Shown: positions 1-8,258 of the stretch, piece after piece
Position numbering within the stretch: position 1 is the stretch's first letter
Layout: every line of letters begins with the position of its first letter
Origin: Bacteroidota bacterium
Lineage (GTDB): Bacteria > Bacteroidota > Bacteroidia > UKL13-3
Length of the DNA stretch: 37,020 nt
Reading direction: 5' to 3'
Assembly: GCA_034439655.1 (NCBI GenBank)
Contig: JAWXAU010000087.1
Coordinates: 1-37,020, forward strand
Position numbers and translations under genes: made by a program
Notes under the pieces: generated by a model
Seen by the model: only the letters and a program-made list of their open reading frames with translations
What the model was told of the DNA's origin: nothing
Databases searched by the model: none

Positions 1-106
1 ATGCCGAACTACATCCCGAAAGCCCCGCTTAATCCCGATAATTATCGGGATGCGGAGGGATTAGTCCCCCTTTTTTTGGACTATTATATATTGAGTTTCG
101 GTATAA
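1..106 (+). repeat. Dispersed hairpin element, copy A (cut by window start)
   Basis: Matches the right part of the element at 36869-37020 and, inverted, at 3192-3330. Shared blocks are ATGCCGAACTACATCCCGAA, GGATTAGTCCC, and GGACTATTATATATTGAG followed by TTCGGTAT. This copy differs in the middle: where the others have a short hairpin (ATCCCGAA..TTCGGGAT), it carries a longer insert holding the perfect 20-bp palindrome ATCCCGATAATTATCGGGAT at 32-51. Its left part lies outside the window. No coding capacity is seen, so it is best called a MITE- or REP-like non-coding repeat. Confidence 0.8.
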
Positions 107-472
107 ACCCTTGTTATATAAAAACCCATTCCTACATTTGTACCCTTGGAACTCGTGCAAACATATCATTCTAAAAAAGGCAGAAACAATCTCTGCCCTG
201 CACATTGCATTCGCAATACCATCTTTTCCATTACCGCCTACCCACCAATAGTTTGATTAAATAAAGTAGTTACTTTTAAAAAGTAATCCTTTGCTCTCTG
301 CCATGCAGGGGGATTCTACTTCATTTATATTTTTCTAACAATTTAATCAAATTATTATGCATTACGTTAAGTCCTTATTTCCATTTATATCATTTCCCTT
401 ATTAGTGAATGGATAGTTTCTAAACTCCGCAAAATATCCATTTACTATAAGCAAGAAACTATTGCCAATATA
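107..472. other. Gene-free stretch with inverted repeats
   Basis: No convincing complete gene is seen here. It contains a small hairpin (GGCAGA 179-184 with TCTGCC 192-197). It also holds an 11-bp inverted repeat, TTTGATTAAAT at 252-262 and ATTTAATCAAA at 341-351, enclosing a 17-nt palindrome (TTACTTTT A AAAAGTAA, 270-286). The last ~100 bases (from 371) are open in the frame of the following gene and probably encode its N-terminus. Confidence 0.5.
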
Positions 473-1207
473 GTGATAGGCATCATTTCAATGGCAACAG
501 ATTTGATATTCTCACTACTTACTTTACCCATCTTATGGTATCTATACAATCATTATCGGTTTATAGAATTGGAGCAAGATTCCATCATTACTTTCTGTGT
601 ACTATTCATTTTAATAGACTTCACGGAGTATTGGTTTCACAGGTTAAGCCATGAAATAAATTTATTATGGTCGGCTCATGTAGTGCACCACCAAAGTGAG
701 TTTTTCTACTTGAGTGTTGGGATTCGCACTTCATTTTTTGTACCTCTATTTAATATATTTTTCTATTTAATTTTTCCCGTCTTGGGTTTCAGTCCTGATA
801 TGCTACTATTGATTATTTTTATTCAAGGAATATACCAATTATTAATACATACAGAATTGATAGGCAGGCTTGGATTTTTAGAATATATATTGGTAACGCC
901 ATCTGCACATAGAGTTCACCATGGAAAGAACGATATTTATATCGATAAAAATTATGGAAAGATTTTTATTATATGGGACTTTGTTTTTCATTCTTACCAA
1001 AAAGAAATAGAAGAAGTAATATATGGATTAAATAAAACAATCGAGGTGAAAGGGTTTATTCGATCAATGACAGAACCCTACAGAACAATGGCAAAAGCAT
1101 ATAGAAAACTGGAAGTGAAAAAATATAGGAGAGCCGTTATTTTCAAAAAACCTGATAGAGCTGCTGAATTATATGATAGTGTGTTGAAGAAAGCTACCGA
1201 CAATTAA
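473..1207 (+). CDS. Sterol desaturase / fatty acid hydroxylase family protein
   Basis: Integral-membrane di-iron hydroxylase family. The three histidine clusters are visible: HRLSH around residues 56-60, HVVHH around 69-73 and HRVHH around 145-149, with hydrophobic segments at the N-terminus and between clusters. The family hydroxylates or desaturates lipid substrates; the substrate here cannot be read from sequence. The GTG at 473 is the first usual start codon, but the same frame is open back to 371 and encodes family-like sequence (KQETIAN just before residue 1). The only nearby ATG, at 357, is in another frame (ATG CAT TAC GTT), so the true start has either been lost by a one-base frameshift near 365-372 or is non-standard. 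Adding the upstream part would give about 278 residues, closer to the usual family length. The gene converges on the next one, with their stop codons overlapping. Confidence 0.85.
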   Translation: MIGIISMATDLIFSLLTLPILWYLYNHYRFIELEQDSIITFCVLFILIDFTEYWFHRLSHEINLLWSAHVVHHQSEFFYLSVGIRTSFFVPLFNIFFYLIFPVLGFSPDMLLLIIFIQGIYQLLIHTELIGRLGFLEYILVTPSAHRVHHGKNDIYIDKNYGKIFIIWDFVFHSYQKEIEEVIYGLNKTIEVKGFIRSMTEPYRTMAKAYRKLEVKKYRRAVIFKKPDRAAELYDSVLKKATDN

Positions 1208-1971
1208 TCCTCAGAAAGAAACCCATTCACCACCTCATAAAACTCTTGTGGTTTATCCGCATGAAGCCAGTGCCCTGCATTTTCGATAGTTTCTAATATA
1301 TAATTCGGGAATAATTTTTCTATCATATCCAAATCGCTATCTAATATGTATTTTGATTTGCTCCCTCTAATAAATAAAGTAGGACTATAATATATAGTTC
1401 CACTTACTTCGCCACTGATATTGTTATAATACTTTTCTAAAACAGGTAAATTCATTTTCCATATAAAGTCTCCATTTTCATCGCGTGTTAAATTCTTTAA
1501 TAGAAACTGCCGTGTAGAAAAATCTGCTAAGTCCTGAGCCATCAAATTATCAGCTTCGGTGCGACTTTGCAAGGTTTGCAAATTGATACGATGCAAAGCA
1601 CGGAACACCTCTTCATGCCCTGGTGGATAAGCCTTTGGAGCAATATCAGCGACAACCAATTTTTCAATTCTCGATGGATTTTCTAAAGCCATTTGCATTG
1701 CAATTTTCCCACCCATTGAGTGACCTATTATATATACTTTGCTAATGCTTTCGTGGTCTAAAGTTTCTATAATATCATCCACCATCACTTGCAAACTAAA
1801 CACATCACTATGCATTGATTTGCCATGGTTACGCATATCCATCACCAATACTTTATAATCTTTTGCAAACTGCTGTGCGAGCAAATGCCAATTATCTCCC
1901 ATACCCAAAAATCCATGCACTATAATAAGTGGTGGCCCTTGGTTTCCGTATGTTCTAAAATTTAGTAGCAA
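1204..1971 (-). CDS. Alpha/beta hydrolase (YbfF-like esterase)
   Basis: Alpha/beta-hydrolase fold, 255 residues. The oxyanion region HGFLG is at 19-23, the nucleophile elbow GHSMGG has Ser85, and the catalytic His is in GHWLHADKP (His234). The opening resembles small cytosolic esterases of the YbfF/BioH type; no signal peptide is seen. The natural substrate is unknown. The start is TTG at 1971; no in-frame ATG exists upstream, and an internal start would remove the first beta strand. Its stop overlaps the stop of the convergent hydroxylase gene, so no separate terminator fits between them. Confidence 0.88.
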   Translation of the reverse strand: MLLNFRTYGNQGPPLIIVHGFLGMGDNWHLLAQQFAKDYKVLVMDMRNHGKSMHSDVFSLQVMVDDIIETLDHESISKVYIIGHSMGGKIAMQMALENPSRIEKLVVADIAPKAYPPGHEEVFRALHRINLQTLQSRTEADNLMAQDLADFSTRQFLLKNLTRDENGDFIWKMNLPVLEKYYNNISGEVSGTIYYSPTLFIRGSKSKYILDSDLDMIEKLFPNYILETIENAGHWLHADKPQEFYEVVNGFLSED

Positions 1972-2046
1972 GTATTATAGTTCGTTATTGATTGGAGGGG
2001 ACACCAACCATGGAAAGAAAAATTATAATAACTGAGCCCCATTAAC

Positions 2047-2060
2047 CCCGCCGCGGCGGG
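2047..2060. repeat. GC-rich palindrome CCCGCCGCGGCGGG
   Basis: Perfect 14-bp palindrome in an AT-rich intergenic region. It is one of six copies in the window sharing the core CGCCGCGGCG; the outer bases differ between copies but remain self-complementary. Confidence 0.7.
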
Positions 2061-2148
2061 AACCATTCATCGTTCATTCCGCCGCTGCGGACATTATTTA
2101 TCATTTATCGTCTGCCATCCCCGTCCGCTTTAGCTGACGGATTAAATA

Positions 2149-2910
2149 TTATACAATCCCTCTCTCCTTTTTCACATACTCCCACGCACTTTGCACCGAT
2201 TTGAATTTTTCATTCGCATCTTTTTGATATTGATCTCCCAAGTGTGCTACTTTATCGGGGTGATATTTGAGAGCCATTTTACGGTATGCTTTTTTAAGTT
2301 CATCATCAGTGGCTTCTGCAGTTGTTTCCAATATTTTGTAAGATGATTCTGTATCTTTCACAAACATGGCTTTGATACTTTCAAAATCGGGTTGTGATAC
2401 ACCCAACCATGATGCAATATTTCGTATCATTTCCAACTCAGTACTATGCACATGTCCATCGGCAGTGGCCACACCAAAGAGTAAATGTATCATTTGTACA
2501 CGACTTGGATGATCGGTATACTGTCTTATTTGCTGGCATACATCACGCACCGGAATTTCTTTGGCCATCAAATCTTTGAGCAAATGCATTTGCTCTTGTG
2601 TATGCTCTTTCCCAAATTGGCGTTTGAAAAATTCTTTCACATAATCAAGCTCGCCCACGGTCACTTTTCCATCTGCTTTCATCACCGCTGCACAAAGCAC
2701 CATGAGACTTGCAGTAAAATCGGCATTGGTAACTTGCCGCCCATAAGTTTGAGTGGGATTAGGATTGTTTTGAAAAGCTGCTACACTTTCAGTATTGTCG
2801 AAAGCTGAACCTAAAACAAAGCCGAGCAAGGCACCCATTGGCCCACCAAGAGCGAAGCCTAGACCGCCTCCCAGCCATTTTGCATATTTTGAATAATTAG
2901 TTGTAGCCAA
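2149..2910 (-). CDS. TerB/DjlA-like co-chaperone with C-terminal J domain
   Basis: 253 residues. The first ~40 hold a glycine-rich hydrophobic segment (GGGLGFALGGPMGALLGFVLG), which could insert in a membrane. Residues ~65-175 resemble the TerB-like helical domain. Residues ~190-253 form a J domain with the diagnostic HPD at 217-219, which stimulates DnaK-type Hsp70 ATPase. This order matches DjlA-type membrane co-chaperones. The start is TTG at 2910; the next in-frame Met lies inside the glycine-rich segment, so TTG is preferred. It reads away from the structured intergenic region at 2911-3742. Its partner or client is not evident from the neighbours. Confidence 0.88.
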   Translation of the reverse strand: MATTNYSKYAKWLGGGLGFALGGPMGALLGFVLGSAFDNTESVAAFQNNPNPTQTYGRQVTNADFTASLMVLCAAVMKADGKVTVGELDYVKEFFKRQFGKEHTQEQMHLLKDLMAKEIPVRDVCQQIRQYTDHPSRVQMIHLLFGVATADGHVHSTELEMIRNIASWLGVSQPDFESIKAMFVKDTESSYKILETTAEATDDELKKAYRKMALKYHPDKVAHLGDQYQKDANEKFKSVQSAWEYVKKERGIV

Positions 2911-2940
2911 AGTACTATATATTTACGATTTTTGATTAAC

Positions 2941-2954
2941 CTCGCCGCGGCGAG
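2941..2954. repeat. GC-rich palindrome CTCGCCGCGGCGAG
   Basis: Perfect 14-bp palindrome with the CGCCGCGGCG core. Relative to the copy at 2047 the outer arms are changed on both sides together, so base-pairing is kept. Confidence 0.7.
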
Positions 2955-3191
2955 TACGATTGGTGTCAGATAACACTGCCGTCGCGACGTCATGCTGAAC
3001 TTGTTTCAGCATCTCTATATCTAATTCCAATGCTAAAACTTGTCGCAAGATTACAGCGAATTAAACATATATAAAATATTTTGTGCTTTAAATTTAAAAA
3101 ATTGGTAGCTGAAGCATCTTATAAATTTGTTGCAACGATATCTACACTCAGAAAATAACAGAAAATCCCTTGTCCTTGGTTACTGCATATT

Positions 3192-3330
3192 TAATACCGA
3201 CCTGCAATATATAATAGTCCAAAAAAAAGGGACTAATCCCGAATGCTTTCGGGATGTAGTTCGGCATTACCATTCTAAAATCTAAATCCGCCACAGGCGG
3301 AGAACTATTTTAGTTTAAGAATTAGTATAA
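3192..3330 (-). repeat. Dispersed hairpin element, copy B (inverted)
   Basis: Reverse complement of the element at 36869-37020. It begins TAATACCG, carries ATAATAGTCC, the core hairpin (ATCCCGAA..TTCGGGAT, 3237-3256 region), AGTTCGGCATTACCATTCTA, and ends GAATTAGTATAA. A short insert with its own hairpin (TCCGCC-ACA-GGCGGA, about 3288-3302) is specific to this copy. No open frame is present. Confidence 0.8.
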
Positions 3331-3346
3331 GAAATGAGGTGTAGAA

Positions 3347-3487
3347 ATGACCCGTATGGCTGAAAAGCCAGGATTAGACCGCGAAGCTATGGGCGGAGAC
3401 ATTTTAAAATACAGCAGTGATAGTGGCGAAACAACAGTTTTGATAATTCCCAAACGATACACACAGTACGCAATACACAAAACGTAA
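3347..3487 (+). CDS. Possible 46-residue ORF, unrecognised
   Basis: An ATG at 3347 opens a 46-codon frame ending TAA at 3487 (starts MTRMAEKPGLDREAMGGDIL, ends YAIHKT). A weak purine-rich stretch (GAGGTGTAGAA) precedes it. The composition is plausible for protein, but I do not recognise the family and no promoter is clear. The frame overlaps one arm of a 12-bp inverted repeat (3427-3438 with 3507-3518), so it could equally be part of a structured RNA or the remnant of a decayed gene. Confidence 0.25.
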   Translation: MTRMAEKPGLDREAMGGDILKYSSDSGETTVLIIPKRYTQYAIHKT

Positions 3488-3551
3488 AGAGGCCATCGAA
3501 GACGCTACTGTTGTTTCGACCGCGGTTTTGCATTGGGCCTCCCAAGCAAAA
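3427..3551. repeat. Inverted repeat and hairpin in intergenic region
   Basis: CGAAACAACAGT at 3427-3438 pairs perfectly with ACTGTTGTTTCG at 3507-3518. A second hairpin follows: TTTTGC-a-TTGGG at 3526-3537 with CCCAAGCAAAA at 3541-3551, loop CCT. It has no clear U-tract, so a simple intrinsic terminator is not the obvious reading. The rest of 3552-3742 holds nothing else I can name, except a TACTTTTG match to the Bacteroidota -7 box at 3583-3590. Confidence 0.5.
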
Positions 3552-3742
3552 AATTACCTCGGTATTTTAAAACACTTTTGCCTACTTTTGGTGTCAAATG
3601 TAGGGGCCTTAGCGGCGAGCGAGGCTATATACAAAGTAGTGAAATTGCTAAGAATATATTTTGAAAATTTTTTCTTTTGCAACGAAATTAATATTCAACC
3701 AATACAAAAAATTCTTTATAATTGCCTCTCAAATATCCCATT

Positions 3743-4654
3743 ATGGTACAAGTAGAAAATCTCACTTACGATTATCCTAGCCACAGAGCCCTTGATGGAC
3801 TTAGCTTTAGCATTCCATCAGGCTCCATCACTGCTTTAGTAGGGCCAAACGGTGCAGGGAAAACCACTTTGATGCGTTGCCTTGCAGGGCTTACCCGTCC
3901 GCTAATGGGAAGCATAATGATTAATGGTACTGATGTACTGGAGGACCCACGAAAAGTTCACAGACAAATTGGTTTCTTGGCCGATTTTTTCGGATTATAT
4001 GATAAGCTCACAATATATGAAGCCCTCACTTATTTTGCAAAAGCACACGATGTGCCTAATGATGAAGTAGACAAACGAGTATTAAGTATTATAGAACGCT
4101 TGCACCTTAGCGATAAAACACATGCCGATATTGGTCACCTTTCAAGAGGTATGAAACAACGTGTGGCTATTGGACAAACAATGGTTCATAATCCTGGATT
4201 TTTAATATTGGATGAACCTGCATCGGGCTTAGACCCTGAAGCAAGACACGATCTCGCTAATTTATTTAAAGAACTAAACAAAGACGGAATCACACTTTTG
4301 GTATCGTCGCATATTTTGGCAGAGCTTGATGAGTACTCCAATAATTTAGTAATTATGCGTGAAGGAAAAATTGTAGACAATGATTTCTTCGAACAAAAAA
4401 ATACAGATACCCGTCACTTATTATTAAAATTAACGCAGCCAAATACCGAACTCCTAAGTATACTAGAAGCAGAAACTCAAATATCAAATATTGAAGCGAC
4501 GGAAACAAGTGCCAGTTTCGATTTTGATGGTACCGAAACTCAACAAGCTGAACTGATGGTAACACTTATACGCAAAGGGCTTTCAGTATTATCTTTTGCC
4601 GAAGAAAAAGTGAATATGCAAGACAAATATTTGAATACTATTAAACAAAAATAA
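3743..4654 (+). CDS. ABC transporter ATP-binding protein
   Basis: 303 residues from ATG 3743 (an in-frame TTG at 3722 would add seven non-family residues). Walker A GPNGAGKT is at 34-41, the ABC signature LSRGMKQ starts at ~133, Walker B FLILDEP at ~153, and the H-loop SSHIL follows. The C-terminal ~90 residues are a variable tail. The layout matches the CcmA/drug-exporter (ABC-2) class of ATPases. It provides ATP-driven power for the membrane protein encoded 2 bp downstream. The substrate is not determinable. All nucleotide-binding motifs are intact. Confidence 0.93.
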   Translation: MVQVENLTYDYPSHRALDGLSFSIPSGSITALVGPNGAGKTTLMRCLAGLTRPLMGSIMINGTDVLEDPRKVHRQIGFLADFFGLYDKLTIYEALTYFAKAHDVPNDEVDKRVLSIIERLHLSDKTHADIGHLSRGMKQRVAIGQTMVHNPGFLILDEPASGLDPEARHDLANLFKELNKDGITLLVSSHILAELDEYSNNLVIMREGKIVDNDFFEQKNTDTRHLLLKLTQPNTELLSILEAETQISNIEATETSASFDFDGTETQQAELMVTLIRKGLSVLSFAEEKVNMQDKYLNTIKQK

Positions 4655-4656
4655 TT

Positions 4657-6102
4657 ATGAGCATCGCAATATTTAATAATAACCCGGAACTAAAACGTAA
4701 TGTTTTACTTGAGCTCACCCGCCAAAGACTTATTTTGATGCCCCTCATTATGGGACTTATCTATTTGATTAGTTTTAATTTTGGCAGCAGTGGTAGTTTT
4801 GCTACCAAAGCAAATGCTTTATCACAATTAATGTTTGCTATTATCATATTTGGATGGGGAACTTGGCAAGCTACTACCAGTTTTATTGATGAAATAAATG
4901 ACCGCACTTGGGACCAGCAACGCATGACCAGCTTGCATCCAATTACGATGATGGTAGGAAAATTATTTGGCAGCACTATATATATATGGTATGGAGCAGT
5001 AATGGCTTTGTTTATATATTTCATCACTTCATTATCGCTAGATGAAAGTGTTTTAAAAATAAAGACAGGTATCACGGCTATACTATTGGGGATACTAGGT
5101 CATGCCGTCGCTATTATAGTAAGCTTGCTGGTAATTCGTAAAAATCGTGATAAAAGCAAAATAAATACAAGACCTATTTCTATATTATGCGTGCTATTTG
5201 CATTGTCTTTTATTAGCTATGTATTTCCTTTTCATATATTTGGCTCTCTGTTTATAGCTGACCCACAAGCATCTTGGTATGCATTTGAACTACCGAAGTC
5301 GACTTTAACTTTAATATTTGTTATATTTTATTTGTCTTGGGCACTGTTGGGATTATATTATTTGGTAAGAGGTGAGTTGCAATTTGCAAATAAACCAACC
5401 TTGTTTATTATATTTTTAGTTTGCAATGCCATTATTGTAACTGGTTTAATACCCAATACTGGTATTAATAATTCCAGCAATTGGACCCACTTAAATGAAA
5501 TAGAAATAAAAACTATACCAACGTCGTTATATATATATACTTTTTTAATTTATTGCTTTATTTCAGCCATCATATCATCCTATTTCATTGTAATTATGGA
5601 TATCAAAGATTTTATTGGATTTAAAAAATTGATGTTCCTTGCCAAACAAAAAACATATAAACTATTATACAATGAAATTCCAGTATATATTTTGTCGTTG
5701 GTATTTGCAGCAATTGTGGCTATCATATTTACGATATACGCTCTGTTGGCAAACCCTGACAAGGAAGCGTGGGGTTACAATTATTACAATATCTCCAAGA
5801 CAGGTATCCCGTTCGTGTTTGCAGTTTTGCTTTTTGCGGTAAGAGATATATGTATTTTCCTGTGGGTGAATTTTACCATGAAAGCTCGCAGAGCAGATAC
5901 CCTGGCACTCACTTATCTGGTGATATTATATGTTTTAATTCCTATATTGGCCTCGCAATTAGCAGACAAATCCCTTCTTAATTTATTTGTGGCAATGCCT
6001 GGCAATGGCCCTTTGCTCACTATGATTCCACCCGCCATTCAAGCAGTTGTAATGGTATATATTTTAAGGCAACGATTTAAAAGTGCTGAATTATTAAGTT
6101 GA
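4657..6102 (+). CDS. ABC-2 type transporter permease
   Basis: 481 residues, strongly hydrophobic, with roughly ten to twelve predicted membrane segments, beginning with one at ~28-46. No soluble domain or catalytic motif is seen. The ATG lies 2 bp after the stop of the ATP-binding subunit, so the two are almost certainly co-transcribed and form one exporter. The length and repeated hydrophobic pattern suggest a large or duplicated ABC-2 permease. It is convergent with the acyltransferase gene, leaving only one base between stop codons. Confidence 0.85.
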   Translation: MSIAIFNNNPELKRNVLLELTRQRLILMPLIMGLIYLISFNFGSSGSFATKANALSQLMFAIIIFGWGTWQATTSFIDEINDRTWDQQRMTSLHPITMMVGKLFGSTIYIWYGAVMALFIYFITSLSLDESVLKIKTGITAILLGILGHAVAIIVSLLVIRKNRDKSKINTRPISILCVLFALSFISYVFPFHIFGSLFIADPQASWYAFELPKSTLTLIFVIFYLSWALLGLYYLVRGELQFANKPTLFIIFLVCNAIIVTGLIPNTGINNSSNWTHLNEIEIKTIPTSLYIYTFLIYCFISAIISSYFIVIMDIKDFIGFKKLMFLAKQKTYKLLYNEIPVYILSLVFAAIVAIIFTIYALLANPDKEAWGYNYYNISKTGIPFVFAVLLFAVRDICIFLWVNFTMKARRADTLALTYLVILYVLIPILASQLADKSLLNLFVAMPGNGPLLTMIPPAIQAVVMVYILRQRFKSAELLS

Positions 6103-6103
6103 G

Positions 6104-7254
6104 CTAACTATTCCCGGTTGGAACTGTAGTGAAACGTTTCTTTAGTGTGAGAAAGTATTTTTCATATAACTCATAACTGATTATGGGTATAAGAATACTG
6201 GTAGCAATCAACAATATTATATAAATATATAAGTTCTTTGTGTGCATGTTTGGCATCCAAACACCAAGTATAACAAGAAAAAACAAGTTGCCATACATAT
6301 ATATGCCAAAAGAAACCTTGCCCAAATAACTCCATATTTTATGACCAAATCTGAAAGGTTTTATGGCTCGGTTCAGGTTATAATCAAAAATTAGGATGGC
6401 AAACAGTCCGATGTAAAAATACTTCTTAAATACCACCAAAAACCAATCAAAACAATTGCCTACAATATCAAAAATAAGTGTGCCGAATAGTATGATAAAT
6501 AATACGGAACGTATAGTTGCATTCAAGCTGAAACTTATAGCCTTTGCAAAATGGAGGTACGCTATTAAAGCCCCAATCACCAAAACATCAATACGGCTGA
6601 AAGTGTGCAGGTATAGTGTGTACCAAGGCTCAGGATTGGATTGAAATGTATAAAACCTAAATGCACAACATCCCAATATGACAATAGAGAATAAAGCTGT
6701 TAAATATTTTTTGGGCGTGAACAAAATAAGCAATGGCCAAACGATATAAAAATGCTCCTCAATACAAATCGACCACAAATGAGCAAAAGGATAATCCCAA
6801 CGCATGGTATGTATGGTGCTGAAATTATTATAGAAAAACAGATTCGGGATATAATCAGGTTGCGGGGCGTTGGTTATATAAACTAGTAAAGGTGCAAGTG
6901 CGATTATTAAAAAATACAATGGCCAGATTCGTAAAGTACGTCTTATATAAAAATTCTTGATATTGATTTTTCCATATCTTTCTTTTCGGCAAGCAATAAA
7001 TAAGTGATTAAGAAACCACTGAGCAAAAAGAAAATATCGACCCCTATGCCCAAGTTGCGAATAAAACGATCTACATAAACACCCCAAGATGACAACTCTT
7101 TGAAAGTCCCGTTGCTCAATGACCCTATATTGCCCATCCAGCCCACCCATCCTTCGTAACCATGCACCACCACAATCATGATGGCAGCCACAAATCGGAA
7201 CAAATTCAGATGTGGAAAATATATTTTTGTAGCCGTATTGTTTGCTATACTCAT
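6104..7254 (-). pseudogene. Acyltransferase 3 (OafA/YrhL-like), frameshifted
   Basis: Two overlapping frames together encode one membrane O-acyltransferase. The first part (7254 to ~6980) gives LNLFRFVAAIMIVVVHGYEG, with the typical N-terminal His, and FFLLSGFLITYLLLAEK. The second (from ~6985 to 6104) continues with ERYGKINIKNFYIRRTLRIW and about eight more hydrophobic segments. The frames join within GCCGAAAAGAAAGATATGG (6972-6990 on the minus strand), where one inserted base would restore ~383 residues. Such enzymes acylate surface sugars or peptidoglycan. Either the gene is inactivated or the assembly has a one-base error in an A-rich run; no canonical -1 slippery heptamer is present. Confidence 0.8.
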
Positions 7255-7297
7255 ACTATTTAAAAGTGCGAATATAGAAAATATTTATGCTAATATA

Positions 7298-8215
7298 TTA
7301 TTTCTTAGGTGCGTAAACGGCATCTCCTTTGGGCGCAACACGCGTTGATATATTAAACCCTGTAGTCCACATAGTATATAAACCAGCTTTGGGGATTGCA
7401 TACCCTGGCATCATCCCAAACTCTAAACGGAAATGACCACCAAATGCACGAGTGCTACGCCACTGCCACCCCATTCGAAAACCTGTGTTACGAATGACAA
7501 TTGTACTCTGGTCATCGGCACCCTGCAAATAGGTTGGATTGATGTTTGTTTTGGGTGAGAACATAAAATCCAAATAAAATTCACGCATTCTTTTCTTGCC
7601 TTTTTCTTTCCTAAAACCTTCTACATTAATCTTGAAATCTTGTATGGTTTTTAATAATAATCCTCCGTACAAACTGGTAGTTGCCATATTGTAATAATTG
7701 GTATAACTAACATTGTTTGCGTCTTTACCGCCTACCTTTCCATTAATGTTATAACGCATTAAGCCGCCACGAATTCCAAATATTTTACGCACATAAACGG
7801 GAACGGGTAAATACGTTGTAGTAGTGGAACTATATCCTTGGCTTACTGCCAAAACAAATTTATAATTTTTTGTTTTCGCTTTATCAACCAAATGTATAGC
7901 TCCGGTAAGTTCCACAAAAGCCAATGGTTTAATTCCGTGTACCTTATCGCTGTCATCTCCTAAAACACTGAGCAAAAACCCTCTGGCGAACTTTGCTTCC
8001 AAAGACAAACGGCTAATCATATAATTGAACTGCAACCCCACTGGAGCGTCAATCACAGAAAAGTCCAGACCGGTATAAACCCCTACTGTAAAATTATTGA
8101 CATTATAAGGATTATTGTATTTATAACTATAATTATGCGTTTGCGAAAAAACATTTGATGCACAAACAATTGCAATAATTAATAGTAAAAGTTTGGTGTT
8201 ATATTTTGACTTCAT
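7298..8215 (-). CDS. Secreted, probably outer-membrane beta-barrel protein
   Basis: 305 residues from ATG 8215. The N-terminus is a clear signal peptide (KLLLLIIAIVCASNVFSQ). The remainder alternates hydrophobic and polar residues with many aromatic positions and ends in an aromatic-containing strand region, as in small Bacteroidota outer-membrane barrels. I do not recognise a named family. A longer reading to 8326 would add 37 residues ahead of the signal peptide and run through the divergent kinase gene, so it is rejected. It is divergent from the sensor kinase, with 43 bp between starts, hinting at shared control. Confidence 0.65.
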   Translation of the reverse strand: MKSKYNTKLLLLIIAIVCASNVFSQTHNYSYKYNNPYNVNNFTVGVYTGLDFSVIDAPVGLQFNYMISRLSLEAKFARGFLLSVLGDDSDKVHGIKPLAFVELTGAIHLVDKAKTKNYKFVLAVSQGYSSTTTTYLPVPVYVRKIFGIRGGLMRYNINGKVGGKDANNVSYTNYYNMATTSLYGGLLLKTIQDFKINVEGFRKEKGKKRMREFYLDFMFSPKTNINPTYLQGADDQSTIVIRNTGFRMGWQWRSTRAFGGHFRLEFGMMPGYAIPKAGLYTMWTTGFNISTRVAPKGDAVYAPKK

Positions 8216-8225
8216 GATATTTTTG
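8192..8225 (+). promoter_or_regulatory. Candidate Bacteroidota promoter for the sensor kinase
   Basis: TATTTTTG at 8218-8225 matches the TAnnTTTG -7 box, with TTTG at 8192-8195 placed 22 bases upstream as a possible -33 element. It sits 33 bp before the kinase ATG and overlaps the first codons of the divergent gene. Confidence 0.5.
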
Positions 8226-8258
8226 TTTAGTATTGCAAAGGTGATATTGAATAGCCAC

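Noticed and set aside
3528-3755. 75-codon open frame before the ABC operon
   Set aside because: It runs through a hairpin and into the ATPase start in another frame, has no family-like pattern and no clear start signal.
6972-6990. Programmed -1 frameshift in the acyltransferase
   Set aside because: No X-XXY-YYZ slippery heptamer in the right frame, and such frameshifting is not known to me for this family.
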